Part shown: piece after piece, positions 18,407 through 27,302 of the stretch
Layout of the letters: each line of letters opens with the position of its first letter
Numbering within the stretch: the stretch's first letter is position 1
Source: JBBQSN01 sp963825505
GTDB lineage: Bacteria; Actinomycetota; Actinomycetes; Actinomycetales; CAWJMD01
Direction: 5' to 3'
Assembly (NCBI GenBank): GCA_963825505.1
Contig: CAWGTL010000015.1
Location: 1 to 64,000, forward strand
DNA: 64,000 nucleotides
Translations under genes and position numbers: made by a program
Notes under the pieces: generated by a model
Seen by the model: only the letters and a program-made list of their open reading frames with translations
Databases searched by the model: none
What the model was told of the DNA's origin: nothing

Positions 18407-19773
18407 CGGCGGGGGTCGCCCTTGCGCGCCGGCGCCGGGGTCTTCACCGGGCTGCCGTTCGGCGCACCGGTGGGCGCACCGCTGGGGGCACCGCTCGGCC
18501 GTGACGCACCCGGCCCGGGCCGGGGGGACGACGTGCGGGACGCCGGCGCCGGGGCGGGACGGGTCTGCGGCGGGGCCGCGGGCCGGGTGGGGCCGGAGCC
18601 GTTGCGCGCGGCGGTCGAGGGAGCCGGAGCCTTGGACGGCGACGGCGACGTGTGGGGGGCCTCAGGGCCGACCTTCTTCGGTGCCGGGCCGCGCCCGGGG
18701 GCGGACCCTGCGCCCGCGGGCCGGGCACCCGCCGGCTCCGGCTCCGTTGCGGTGCCCTTGCGGCCCCGGGCCGGCCACAGACCGATCACCCGGGGCTGTC
18801 GCGCGTCGCCGCCGCGCGCAGGCGCCCCGGCCTTGACCGGAGCGGCGCCGCGGGCCCGCGCCAGCGTCTCCAGCGCGGCCGCGAGCAGCACCGCGAGGAA
18901 CAGCGCGGCCGCGCCGACGGGGAGCACGGTCTGCAGCAGGGGACCGGTCTTGGAGTCCTGCGTGGTCGGTGGCACGAACACGATCGTGCCCGGGTCGGCA
19001 GCGGTGACCTGGGCCCGCGACTGCTCGAGCGAGGCCTGGGCGTCGTTGAGGCCGGTGGCCGCTGCGTCGCGGTCGATGACGAGGTTGCCGTACTCGGCCA
19101 GGAGGGGCGTGTAGGTCGCGAGCTGCTCGCGCGCCTTGGTGATCGTGCCGGCCAGCGCTGCGGCGCCGAGGGTGTTGCCGTTGGCGCGCAGGTTGGCCTC
19201 CTGCTGCACCAGGGCGTTCACCTGGTTCAGCTGGGCCTCGTAGGACCGCTCGGGGTCCGCGACACCGGTGCGGGTGCCGAACTCGGCGATCGCCTCGTTG
19301 GCCGTCGCGACGGCCTCCTGCGCGACCTCCACCCGAGCCAGGGAGGCGTCGACCTGCGAGGTGAAGATCCGGGTGAGCGCCTGGCTGGTCACCTCGCGCA
19401 GCACCGGCTCGACCTGGTCGCGGGAGCGGGCGGTGTACGAGACCTGCATGCTCGTGCTGGCTCCGACGCGGGCGACGACGAGACCGTCGTTCAACGCCTT
19501 GGTCGAGGTCCCCGTGGCCTCCGCGACCCCGGCCAGCAGCCCGGGGCTGGTCGCCGTGGACTGGAAGGTGGAGACGTAGACGTTCGACCCCTGCGACCCC
19601 GCGAACCGCGACGTGGCGCCCACGAAGACCGGCCCCTCGACGGTGGCGTCGGCGGAGTAGGTGGTCGGCTTCAGCATCACCAGCCCGCCCGCCACCGCCA
19701 TCGCGACCAGCGGGACGGCGATGATGAGCCAGAGGCGCCGCCGTGCCGCGCGCAGGTAGTCGAGGATCTCCAC
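18403..19773 (-). CDS. Wzz-like polysaccharide co-polymerase with a long Pro/Ala/Thr-rich tail
   Basis: A membrane protein of 456 residues. The first helix is at about 14-35 and the second at about 279-302. The region between them is extracytoplasmic and helical, with a coiled-coil-like middle (about residues 130-270), as in Wzz/KpsE chain-length regulators. In the family this topology sets polymer length together with Wzy. The cytoplasmic tail (303-456) is low-complexity, rich in Pro, Ala, Gly and Arg, and has no Walker motifs, so the tyrosine-kinase domain often fused to actinobacterial Wzz is missing. No separate Wzc-like kinase is visible in the window. The gene is coupled to the downstream sulfotransferase and follows another sulfotransferase by 48 bp. 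Confidence 0.85.
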   Translation of the reverse strand: MEILDYLRAARRRLWLIIAVPLVAMAVAGGLVMLKPTTYSADATVEGPVFVGATSRFAGSQGSNVYVSTFQSTATSPGLLAGVAEATGTSTKALNDGLVVARVGASTSMQVSYTARSRDQVEPVLREVTSQALTRIFTSQVDASLARVEVAQEAVATANEAIAEFGTRTGVADPERSYEAQLNQVNALVQQEANLRANGNTLGAAALAGTITKAREQLATYTPLLAEYGNLVIDRDAAATGLNDAQASLEQSRAQVTAADPGTIVFVPPTTQDSKTGPLLQTVLPVGAAALFLAVLLAAALETLARARGAAPVKAGAPARGGDARQPRVIGLWPARGRKGTATEPEPAGARPAGAGSAPGRGPAPKKVGPEAPHTSPSPSKAPAPSTAARNGSGPTRPAAPPQTRPAPAPASRTSSPRPGPGASRPSGAPSGAPTGAPNGSPVKTPAPARKGDPRR

Positions 19774-19821
19774 GTCGTTCCTGTCCTGTCGGTGTGTCGG
19801 GGTGCAGTGCGGGTGGTGCGG

Positions 19822-20643
19822 TCAGTCGTCCCAGCGGAAGTCGATGCCGGGCATCCGGTACAGCCGGTCGTTCGGTGCGCGGTAGTGGTCCACGAGCCGG
19901 GCCCTCGCGGCTTCGGGCACGTCCTGCTCCCGGGTCTGCTTGAACCGCTCCGTGCCGTCGAGCCGTACCCGGTCCAGGCCCAGGTGGTCCCACACCCGGT
20001 CGAGCTGGGCGTGGGGGTCGGCGAACATCTCCTCGCTCGAGAGCACCAGCACGCGGGCCCGGTCGATGTGACGGTACAGCCGGTCGAGCTGCTCGGCGTA
20101 CAGGCCCCGCGCCAGGTAGGTGTGGTGCCGGTGGGCGAAGCTTTCGTACCGGGGGTCGGCGACGATCCGGTCCTCCTCGCCCGCCGTCCGCTCGACCTCG
20201 AGGTCGAGCGCACGCTCGAACGTCTCGGTCTCGTAGCCCTTCTCGGTCTCGTACTTGTGGTGGGACCAGGCCCGCGACACCGGATCGCGCAGCGACACCA
20301 CGATGCGGACGTCCGGCAGCTCGTCGGCGATCCGCTCGGGTGCCAGCGGGTGGAACATGTAGTACGGGCTGGCTTCGCCGGTCGTCGTCCAGGGCCCGTC
20401 GGCCGACTCGAAGGCCGACAGGTACCAGTTCCAGCCGCGCTCGTGGTTGACGTCGAAGTAGTGGGTGCCCTTGCGGGTGCGGCACGGCGCGACCTGAGGG
20501 TGCTGGGAGATCCAGTGCGCCAACGTGGTGGAGCCGCCGCGCTTGGTGCCGACGACCAGGTAGCCGGGGACGAGGGGGTTGCTGCTGCGCCGCGTGGAGC
20601 GCAGCGGCGCGAGCAGGCGGGCGGCCGCCCGTCTGGTGTCCAT
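19822..20643 (-). CDS. PAPS-dependent sulfotransferase (heparan N-sulfotransferase-like)
   Basis: A 273-residue sulfotransferase. The 5'-loop is VVGTKRGGSTTLAHWI and the 3'-site is VVSLRDPVSRAWSHHKYE. The KGTHYFDVNHERGWNWYLS and GEASPYYMFHPLAPERI blocks align with the member at 9,356-10,234, so both belong to the heparan-type subgroup. ATG 20643 is preceded by GAGGTGAGGA. A GATACT box about 50 bp upstream (20,694-20,699 region, minus strand) may be its -10. It heads an operon with the Wzz-like gene and another sulfotransferase. The acceptor is unknown. Confidence 0.92.
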   Translation of the reverse strand: MDTRRAAARLLAPLRSTRRSSNPLVPGYLVVGTKRGGSTTLAHWISQHPQVAPCRTRKGTHYFDVNHERGWNWYLSAFESADGPWTTTGEASPYYMFHPLAPERIADELPDVRIVVSLRDPVSRAWSHHKYETEKGYETETFERALDLEVERTAGEEDRIVADPRYESFAHRHHTYLARGLYAEQLDRLYRHIDRARVLVLSSEEMFADPHAQLDRVWDHLGLDRVRLDGTERFKQTREQDVPEAARARLVDHYRAPNDRLYRMPGIDFRWDD

Positions 20644-20921
20644 CGTCCGTCCTCACCTCAGCCCGCCCCGAGTGCGGCGGTCGCGTGTTCAGTATCGCCT
20701 CCTGTGAGCGCAGCGTCCGCGCTTTGGGCAAGTCGGCCCGGCGGGTGCGCCCGGTCGGGTGACCGCCGTCGCCGCGGGGTGCACGAAACGCCGGACCCGG
20801 CGGCGGCGCCCGGCCTAGAGTCGTCCCGGGCACCGGCAGCGGTCGGCGCAGGACGGGGCACGCACGGGCGGTCGGTCACGCACCGCGCCACGTGGACCGA
20901 GGACAGCAGGAGGTGGCGTCG

Positions 20922-21596
20922 GTGGGCGCGGGACGCGTGGTGGGCGGACTCGTCCTCGTGGGGGTCGTGGCAGCCGGTCTGTCCGCGTGCGCGGAGGAGG
21001 AGCCGCCGCCGGCGCCCCCGCGGACGTCGGTGACGACGAGCCCGACGCCCTCGACCACGGCGCCGACGACCGCGACGGCGACGGCGACCTCGGGACCCCT
21101 ACCCGGGCTGCTGCTCGACCTGGCCGAAGCCGCTCGGGCGGTGCGGGACCGGACTGCGATCAGCACCGCCCAGGGCGCGCTGCAGGACGGCGTCACCGCC
21201 ACGCGGACGGGTCTCAAGGCCACCAGGGACGCAGCATTCGGCGCCAGCACCCGCGACTGCGCGACGGTCGGTGCGCGGGCACGCTCGACCCGTGGGAGCG
21301 CCGACGTCGCCATCGCCGCCGCCAACACGCTCGACCCCATGCTCGACACCCGCCAGACCGCCCTGGAGACGCTCGCCGCGGTCATCACCGCGGTCGAGGC
21401 CGAGGCGGCCGCGCGACCCGCGACGGCGACCTCGCCGACGCCTGCCGAGCTCACCGCAGCCCTCGACGTCGCCCGCACCGAGCACGCCGCCGGCGTCGAA
21501 GCCCTGACCGGCTCGCGGGCGAACTCCGCGGACGGCAGGGCGAAGGCGCTCGAGCTGTCGGCCTCGGCGCAGGACATCTACGCCTCGACCTGCTGA
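20922..21596 (+). CDS. Uncharacterised lipoprotein
   Basis: A small exported lipoprotein of 224 residues. The hydrophobic N-terminus ends in the lipobox GLSAC, followed by a Pro/Thr/Ser linker and a helical, Ala-rich domain with two further Cys. I recognise no named family. GTG 20922 is chosen because AGGAGG lies eight bases upstream; GTG 20913 and 20892 are in frame and would lengthen it. A TAGAGT box near 20,815 is a possible -10 element. It lies tail to tail, two bases apart, with the beta-helix protein gene. It is flanked by polysaccharide genes on both sides, but nothing in it shows a function. Confidence 0.7.
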   Translation: MGAGRVVGGLVLVGVVAAGLSACAEEEPPPAPPRTSVTTSPTPSTTAPTTATATATSGPLPGLLLDLAEAARAVRDRTAISTAQGALQDGVTATRTGLKATRDAAFGASTRDCATVGARARSTRGSADVAIAAANTLDPMLDTRQTALETLAAVITAVEAEAAARPATATSPTPAELTAALDVARTEHAAGVEALTGSRANSADGRAKALELSASAQDIYASTC

Positions 21597-21598
21597 CC

Positions 21599-22903
21599 TC
21601 AGCAGCCCGCCGCGCGCAGCGCCGGCGCCGTGCCCGGGGCCGCGGTGCTGCCGTCCCAGGTGTTGCCCTGAGCCGTCCAGTACCCGCGCAGGTTGCGACC
21701 GAGGTCGACGGAGGCGAACGAGTTGCGGTCGAACCGGGTGCGGGCGAGCGCTCCGGCCGACATCGCCGGGCCGGTCCCGCTCGCGACGTTGCAGGAGACC
21801 ACGGTGGCGTACGAGCTGGTGTCCATCGAGGGCGCGGCGAGGCGGGTGTCCTTGCCGCGGAAGTTGAAGCCGCTGACGCGGTATCCGGTCACCACGTTGC
21901 GGGTCCAGGTGTTGCCCCATCCCGACATCTGCTCGTTGAATCCCATGTCGACGCGGGCCGCGACGTTCTGCGAGAACACGTTGTACGAGGAGTCCTGGTC
22001 GGTCGTGAAGGCCCGCCCGCCGGCGGGCAGGTCCGACACGGTGTTGCCGGTGACCGTGTTGTAGTTGGACGCCCCGCCGATCCGGATGCCTTCCTGCATG
22101 TAGTGCTTGCGGGTCGAGACGGCGACCCCGGAGATCCGGTTCCCGCTGATCGTCCAGCCGTCGCTGTAGTTGCCGAGCCAGATGGCCGGCCCCGTCCCGC
22201 AGGCGACGTCCTTGATGGTGTTCCCGCTGATCACGCCGTACCGGTTCATGGCCGAGTGGACGCCCTTGCCGGTGATCGTGTTGCCCACCAGCGCGATCCC
22301 GTCGGACGGGACCAGCGGCTGACCGATGCGTCGCTGCACGTCCGCGAGGGCCCCCCGCGCGGCGACCGGGTCGTTGACGCCACGTCCGGGGACCGACCGG
22401 CGGGTGCGCCAGTCGGCGGAGTCGATGAGGGCGCCGAACCACTTCTTGGCCGCGCCGGAGTTCGTCCCGATGATGTAGACGCCACCCTCGATGGACAGGT
22501 TCTCGAGCCGCCACCAGGACGCGCCCCGGGTGAGGCGGACGGTGCGGTCGGGGTCGGGGGAGGTGGCTGCGCAGGACGGCATCGGCAACGTCGCGGAGAG
22601 CACCACCGGCCCGTCCCCGTAGGGGCGCACCGTGATCGGTGCCGACTGCGTCCCGGACCGGGTGATCGACAGACCGCCGTGGTAGCGGCCGGTGCGCAGC
22701 GCGATGACCTGACCCGGCGTCGCCGCGGCGACCGCCGCGGTGAGCTGGGTCTGGGTGCTGACCACGACGGTGGCGGTGGACACCGCCCCGGCAGGCGCGG
22801 CGGCGGCGACACAGCCGGTCGCGGCCAGGACGCCGGCGGTCAGCGCGACCAGGGCGGTGCGGGCGGTCAGGGCGCAGCGGGCGAGACCGGGTGCAGGAGA
22901 CAT
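21599..22903 (-). CDS. Secreted right-handed parallel beta-helix protein
   Basis: An exported protein with a signal peptide (ALVALTAGVLAATGC, then AAAAPAGA) and a body of pectate-lyase-type repeats: GNTITGKGV, GNTIKDVACG, GNRISGVAVS, GNTVSDLPAG and SQNVAARVD. These define a right-handed beta-helix as found in polysaccharide lyases, epimerases and tailspike-like depolymerases. The N-terminal TQLTAAVAAATPGQVIALRTG is the usual lyase-like opening. ATG 22903 gives a standard signal peptide; GTG 22963 would add 20 residues and abut the upstream stop directly. It is the last gene of the Wzx/Wzy/TauE minus-strand operon. Cleavage or modification of the exported polymer is the likely role but is inferred. 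Confidence 0.82.
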   Translation of the reverse strand: MSPAPGLARCALTARTALVALTAGVLAATGCVAAAAPAGAVSTATVVVSTQTQLTAAVAAATPGQVIALRTGRYHGGLSITRSGTQSAPITVRPYGDGPVVLSATLPMPSCAATSPDPDRTVRLTRGASWWRLENLSIEGGVYIIGTNSGAAKKWFGALIDSADWRTRRSVPGRGVNDPVAARGALADVQRRIGQPLVPSDGIALVGNTITGKGVHSAMNRYGVISGNTIKDVACGTGPAIWLGNYSDGWTISGNRISGVAVSTRKHYMQEGIRIGGASNYNTVTGNTVSDLPAGGRAFTTDQDSSYNVFSQNVAARVDMGFNEQMSGWGNTWTRNVVTGYRVSGFNFRGKDTRLAAPSMDTSSYATVVSCNVASGTGPAMSAGALARTRFDRNSFASVDLGRNLRGYWTAQGNTWDGSTAAPGTAPALRAAGC

Positions 22904-22963
22904 GGTTCCCGGATCGGCGTCCGGCGCCGTCCGCCTGAGCGCGCGGCGCACCGCTTCAACCAC

Positions 22964-24571
22964 CTACAGTGACTGACGCTCACCCTTCGTGACGGACGGC
23001 TGCGGTCCTGCTCCGTCCGGGCCGGGGGGCCGACCCGGACGGCGTCCGCGCAGCAGGCCGGAGAGCACCGCCCGGTCGTCGGCCGGGACGCCGATCAGGG
23101 CCAGGGTGGTGAAGTAGGTGAGCAGCACGGCCGGTCCGCCCAGGAGCACCGCCGGCACCCAGGTCTCGGTGCGGGCGCCGACGACCAACGCGACCAGGAC
23201 GGTCGGCACGCACGCCACGAGCACCCGGCCCCAGCCGGCGCCGTCGGCGCGGACACCCACGACCCAGCGGGCCTGGGCCAGCTTGGCGATGTTGACCGCG
23301 ACGAGCGAGCAGCTCCACGCGATCGCCGCGCCGAGCACCCCCAGCTCCGGGATCAGGAGCAGGTTCAGCACCACCGCGAGCACGAGCACCGCGAGGTTGT
23401 CCGCCATGTTCAGCGCGACGCGCCCGGACATGTTCAGCACCGTGCCGCAGGGACCGGCGGCCGCGCTGACGAGCTGGCCGATCGCCAGCACAACGGTGAC
23501 GGTGGCCGCAGCCACGTAGGCCTCGCCGAAGTACGACAGCAGCTCCTCGGGGAGCACCACGAGCATCACGAAGGCCGGGGCGGACAGGGTGAGGATCCAC
23601 CGGGTCGCGCTGCCGTACGCGCGCGAGGCCTCGCCCACCTCGCCGATGTGGAACAGGTGCGCCATGTGAGGGGTGAAGGTGGCGTTGATGGGTGCCATCA
23701 CGAACACCGCGAGCGTCACCAGCCGGGTGGCGACGCTGTAGGTGCCGACCTCCTCCTGGCTCGCCAGCGCACCGAGGAGCAGCGTCCCGGCCCAGATCAG
23801 CCCGGTGGCGGCCAGCGCCGAGACCCAGCTGACCATCGAGAAACCGAAGATCTCCCGCACCCGGTACTGCGGCCGCACATCCGGGGCATCTCGCAGCTCG
23901 CGGTTCAGCCGGCGCAGCAGCCACACGGTGGACGCCAGCGCCGCCAGCCACGCGGTGACCGCCCCGGCCCACAGCGCCCCCACGTAGCTCGCCCCCGACG
24001 CCAGCGCGGCCGCCGTGAGGCCGAACCGCGCGAGCGGCTCGCCGATCCGGCCGATCAGCGCGAACGGCTTCTGCGTGCGCCACCCCTGGCTGGCCGACAG
24101 GGCCGCGTCGGCCACGCACGCGGCCGGCAGGGTCAGCGCGACGATCCGCACGCCGTCGACGAGCGTCGGGTCGTCCATGATGTCGGCGACCCACGGGGCG
24201 AGCAGCGCGAGCGCACCACCGACGAGCACCGAGAACAACGTGGTCAGGCCCAGGCCGAGCCGCAGCGTCCCGCGCAGCCGGGCGGCGTCCCCGTCGGCGA
24301 GGTCCATCGCCACGAACCGGGTCATGGCGGCGCGGAACCCGGCCAGCGAGAGCAGCCCGAGCAGGGACAGCAGGGCGTAGCAGGTGGTGTAGCGACCGAC
24401 CTCCACCTGCCCGTCGCGCGCGAGGAGCGTCAGCACCGCGAACAGCGCGAGCTGGTAGCACAGGGCGCCGACCAGGTTCAGGCTCCCGCCGCGACCCATC
24501 CGGGTGACGTTCTGGGAGGTGTCCTCGCTGCCGCTGCGCCCGGTGCGTGTGCGCTCAGTCCTTCGTGGCAC
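22964..24571 (-). CDS. Wzx-like oligosaccharide flippase (MOP superfamily)
   Basis: A polytopic membrane protein of 535 residues with about 12-14 hydrophobic segments spread through the chain. Charged tails lie at both ends. Features of the family include the early GRGGSLNLVGALCYQLALF segment and GFRAAMTRFVAMD. Members flip undecaprenyl-linked repeat units to the outer face of the membrane. GTG 24571 overlaps the end of the Wzy-like gene by 17 nt; an in-frame ATG at 24,499 is an alternative start. The pairing with a Wzy-like and a Wzz-like gene points to a Wzx/Wzy-dependent pathway. The exact substrate, presumably a sulfated repeat, is inferred. Confidence 0.87.
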   Translation of the reverse strand: MPRRTERTRTGRSGSEDTSQNVTRMGRGGSLNLVGALCYQLALFAVLTLLARDGQVEVGRYTTCYALLSLLGLLSLAGFRAAMTRFVAMDLADGDAARLRGTLRLGLGLTTLFSVLVGGALALLAPWVADIMDDPTLVDGVRIVALTLPAACVADAALSASQGWRTQKPFALIGRIGEPLARFGLTAAALASGASYVGALWAGAVTAWLAALASTVWLLRRLNRELRDAPDVRPQYRVREIFGFSMVSWVSALAATGLIWAGTLLLGALASQEEVGTYSVATRLVTLAVFVMAPINATFTPHMAHLFHIGEVGEASRAYGSATRWILTLSAPAFVMLVVLPEELLSYFGEAYVAAATVTVVLAIGQLVSAAAGPCGTVLNMSGRVALNMADNLAVLVLAVVLNLLLIPELGVLGAAIAWSCSLVAVNIAKLAQARWVVGVRADGAGWGRVLVACVPTVLVALVVGARTETWVPAVLLGGPAVLLTYFTTLALIGVPADDRAVLSGLLRGRRPGRPPGPDGAGPQPSVTKGERQSL

Positions 24572-26147
24572 CGGCCACCTCGGCGCCCGCGGTACCGGCC
24601 ACCGTGCCGTGGTCGGCCGGGTCGTGGCCCTCGTCGTCCTCCCGGTCGGCCGGACCGGACACCGGGACCGTGCCCGTCGCGGGGTCGCGCCGGACCACGT
24701 AGGACGCGGCCGCGGCGAAGGCGACGAGGTACCACATGCTGACCACGTTCGACATCACGTTGGCGCCGAGGCTGCCCAGGGTGAAGCAGACTGCCGTGCC
24801 GAAAGCTCCTGCCCCGACGGCGTTCTCGAGCGTCCCGCGGCGGGCCGCCCTGGTCGCGAGCCACCCGTTGCGCAGCAGCAGGACGTGCATGGCGCAGTAC
24901 GCGCCGAATCCCACCAGCCCGGTCTCGACGTAGGACCGGACGAAGTCGTTGTGCGGCTGCTTCTCGGCATCGGTCTCGTACTGGGTCATGTTGAGGCCGA
25001 TCCCGGTGACCGGGTTCTGGTTGGCCAGCGGCAGCACCTCGCTCCAGTAGCCGAGGCGCCACTCCAGGCTGTTGCCCGTCGGCCGCCCGCCCACGGCCTG
25101 CTCCGTCCCGAGGGTGGCGAACCGCGCGCCGAGCTCGGGTACCGCGAACATGGCCACCATCGCGGCGATGCCGAGGGCCACGAGCAGGCGCACCCGGCGC
25201 TGTGCCACGGCGACGGCGACGACGCCGACGACGGCAGCGACCAGGGCACCACGGGTCAGCGTGAGCACCAGCAGGGTGCTGCTGACGCCGATCAGGGCGA
25301 CCATCGCGACCTTCAGCCGCTTGCCCAGCACGGGGTACAGGGCGACCCCGAACACGATCATGAAGGCGAGGTAGCGCGCGAAGGTGTTGGACTGGCTGAA
25401 CGGTCCGGTGATCCGGGTGAAGCTGCCCTTGATCTCGGAGGCCGGCGAGCCGAGCACCATGCCGAACAGCGTGTACGCGATCGGCACGACCATCGCGGCG
25501 TACGTCGCGACGAGCGTCTTCACCAGGGCGGCGCGATCGGTGATGATCTGCTCCAGGACGACGAACATCATCACCACGGACAGGATCCGCAGCACCTCCA
25601 GCGCGCTCGCCGGGGGCCGGCCGGAGCCGAGCGTGCTGATCGCTCCGGCGGCGACGAAGACGACGAGCGCCCGCCGCAGGCCGGAGCCGCGCAGGCGGCG
25701 TCCGGACGCGTACTGCGACATCAGCCACATGATCGAGGCGAGCAGGAACAGCATCGCCAGGATGCTGGAGGGGTCGAGCCCGCGCGCCGCGGCGGTGTTC
25801 GTCGCCGTGTTGCCGGCCGAGGACCCGCTGAGCTTGAACAGGTCGATGCTCGACCGGAACGCGAGCAGCAGCCAGACGAAGGTGGCGAACCGGGTCATCG
25901 CCAGCACGCCGAGGGCGATGGCGACCACCGCGGCCAGGGGCAGCACCGCCACCGTCTTGTCGCCGGCCGCACTGGCCAGGCCGCTCACGACGGCTGCAGC
26001 CACGACGGCGGCCGCCAGGCCGAGCGAGGCGACCCGAGCCAGGACCGGGCGGGCCCGCGGTGCCGCGACCGGGCGAGCCACCTCCCGGGCGCCGTCGGCG
26101 GCTGCCGGGTCGGCTTCCTCACGGGGCAGGGCCTCGGTACGGCTCAC
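24555..26147 (-). CDS. Wzy/WaaL-like polymerase or O-antigen ligase family membrane protein
   Basis: A 530-residue protein with about 10-12 transmembrane helices between residues ~40 and ~490. The large outside loop carries the Wzy_C signature: NSLEWRLGYWSEVL, NPVTGIGLNMTQYE, then KQPHNDFVRSYVETGLVG. This superfamily joins lipid-linked sugar units, either as polymerase (Wzy) or as ligase; with Wzx and Wzz neighbours the polymerase role is more likely. The acidic C-terminal tail is Asp/Glu/Gly-rich. GTG 26147 overlaps the stop of the TauE/SafE gene (GTGA at 26,144-26,147). The 3' end overlaps the flippase start. Confidence 0.87.
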   Translation of the reverse strand: MSRTEALPREEADPAAADGAREVARPVAAPRARPVLARVASLGLAAAVVAAAVVSGLASAAGDKTVAVLPLAAVVAIALGVLAMTRFATFVWLLLAFRSSIDLFKLSGSSAGNTATNTAAARGLDPSSILAMLFLLASIMWLMSQYASGRRLRGSGLRRALVVFVAAGAISTLGSGRPPASALEVLRILSVVMMFVVLEQIITDRAALVKTLVATYAAMVVPIAYTLFGMVLGSPASEIKGSFTRITGPFSQSNTFARYLAFMIVFGVALYPVLGKRLKVAMVALIGVSSTLLVLTLTRGALVAAVVGVVAVAVAQRRVRLLVALGIAAMVAMFAVPELGARFATLGTEQAVGGRPTGNSLEWRLGYWSEVLPLANQNPVTGIGLNMTQYETDAEKQPHNDFVRSYVETGLVGFGAYCAMHVLLLRNGWLATRAARRGTLENAVGAGAFGTAVCFTLGSLGANVMSNVVSMWYLVAFAAAASYVVRRDPATGTVPVSGPADREDDEGHDPADHGTVAGTAGAEVAGATKD

Positions 26148-27145
26148 GGCGCGACGCCGTCCGGGGACAGCGGCTGGTCCGCCGCCTCGTCCGCCGGCGG
26201 CTGCGGCGCCGGCGGCTGGGACCTGCCCTTGCGTCGGCGGGAGGCCAGGGCCGGGAAGCCGTGGCGACGGCGCACGACCATCCAGACCAGGGGGGCGACG
26301 AGCGCGATCACGACCAGGGCGATGCCGGTCTCGACGTTGGGCACACCGAGCAGCTTCAGGGCCGAGGCGAGCAGGACGAACGCCAGTGCCCGGCGGACGA
26401 TGCCGCCCGGGGCGCGCGAGGACATCCGGGCCCCGAGCCACACGCCCGGGACGCTCCCGATGAGCAGCGTCGCCGTGAGCTCGAGCTGGAAGTCGCCGAA
26501 CAGGATGTGCCCCAGCGCCGCGCTGGCGACCAGCGGAACCGCCTGGACGAGGTCGGTGCCCACGAGGTTGCTCGCCTTGAGGGCCGGGTACAGCGCCATC
26601 AGCGCGATGATGATGAGCGAGCCCGACCCCACCGAGGTCATGCCCACGACCAGGCCGCCGATCGCACCGACGACGATGGTGGGGACGACCTTCACCTCGA
26701 CCTCGGGCTTGCCCTGGGGCAGCGGGTCGGCGCGGCCGTCGCGGCGGCGGGCGCGCTCGATCAGCCGGAGGTAGGCCCGGATCGTCAGCCCGCTCGCCGC
26801 GATCAGCAGGGCGATCCCGAGCGCGACCTTGATGACGGCGTCGACCTGCTCGCCCTCGCCGAGGGCGCGGGCCACGAGGACACCCGCGAACGCCGTGGGG
26901 ATCGACCCGACGCACAGCCACTTGACCAGCTGCAGGTTCACGGTCCCCCGACGCAGGTGCACCGCCGAACCCACCGGCTTCATCACCGCCGCGGCCGCGA
27001 GGTCGCTCGAGACCGCTGTCAGGGGCGGGACGTTGAAGAACAGCACGAGGACGGGGGTCATCAGCGCGCCCCCGCCCATTCCCGTCAGCCCGACGACGAT
27101 CCCGATGCCGAAGCAGGCGAGCACGAGCCCGGGTTCGATGTCCAC
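26144..27145 (-). CDS. TauE/SafE-family anion exporter
   Basis: A 333-residue membrane protein with two related halves, GIGIVVGLTGMGGGALMTPV and then GAIGGLVVGMTSVGSGSL, the internal repeat typical of TauE/SafE (about eight helices). A charged cytoplasmic loop of ~30 residues joins them. Known relatives export sulfite, sulfoacetate or other organosulfur anions, or move sulfate. GTG 27145 is preceded by GGAAGGA and starts the operon with the Wzy- and Wzx-like genes. In a sulfation locus it may balance sulfate or sulfite, or move another anion; transport direction and substrate are not shown by sequence. The C-terminal tail is Pro-rich. Confidence 0.87.
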   Translation of the reverse strand: MDIEPGLVLACFGIGIVVGLTGMGGGALMTPVLVLFFNVPPLTAVSSDLAAAAVMKPVGSAVHLRRGTVNLQLVKWLCVGSIPTAFAGVLVARALGEGEQVDAVIKVALGIALLIAASGLTIRAYLRLIERARRRDGRADPLPQGKPEVEVKVVPTIVVGAIGGLVVGMTSVGSGSLIIIALMALYPALKASNLVGTDLVQAVPLVASAALGHILFGDFQLELTATLLIGSVPGVWLGARMSSRAPGGIVRRALAFVLLASALKLLGVPNVETGIALVVIALVAPLVWMVVRRRHGFPALASRRRKGRSQPPAPQPPADEAADQPLSPDGVAP

Positions 27146-27217
27146 AGGGGTCCTTCCGGGGCGTCAGCAGGTCGGGCCGGACGGCCGGTCGACCGCCGCC
27201 GTGCCAGTACGTACGGT

Positions 27218-27260
27218 GTCGTGGAGCGGGCGCCCTGGTCGGCGCGACCCGCTCCACGAC
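27218..27260 (-). terminator. Hairpin terminator after the beta-propeller gene
   Basis: A perfect 13-bp inverted repeat: GTCGTGGAGCGGG at 27,218-27,230 and its complement at 27,248-27,260. A smaller CGCC/GGCG stem lies inside. It sits in the gap between the end of the minus-strand gene 27,303-28,421 and the start of the TauE/SafE operon. No U-tract follows, which is common for actinobacterial terminators. Confidence 0.65.
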
Positions 27261-27302
27261 TGTAACGGCCGGGGTGCGTCCCCGTCCGGCCGTCCGGTCA
27301 GG

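Noticed and set aside
27146..27302. The 13-bp inverted repeat at 27,218-27,260 as an IS end
   Set aside because: It is a compact hairpin with an inner stem, placed just after a stop codon; no transposase or target duplication is near.
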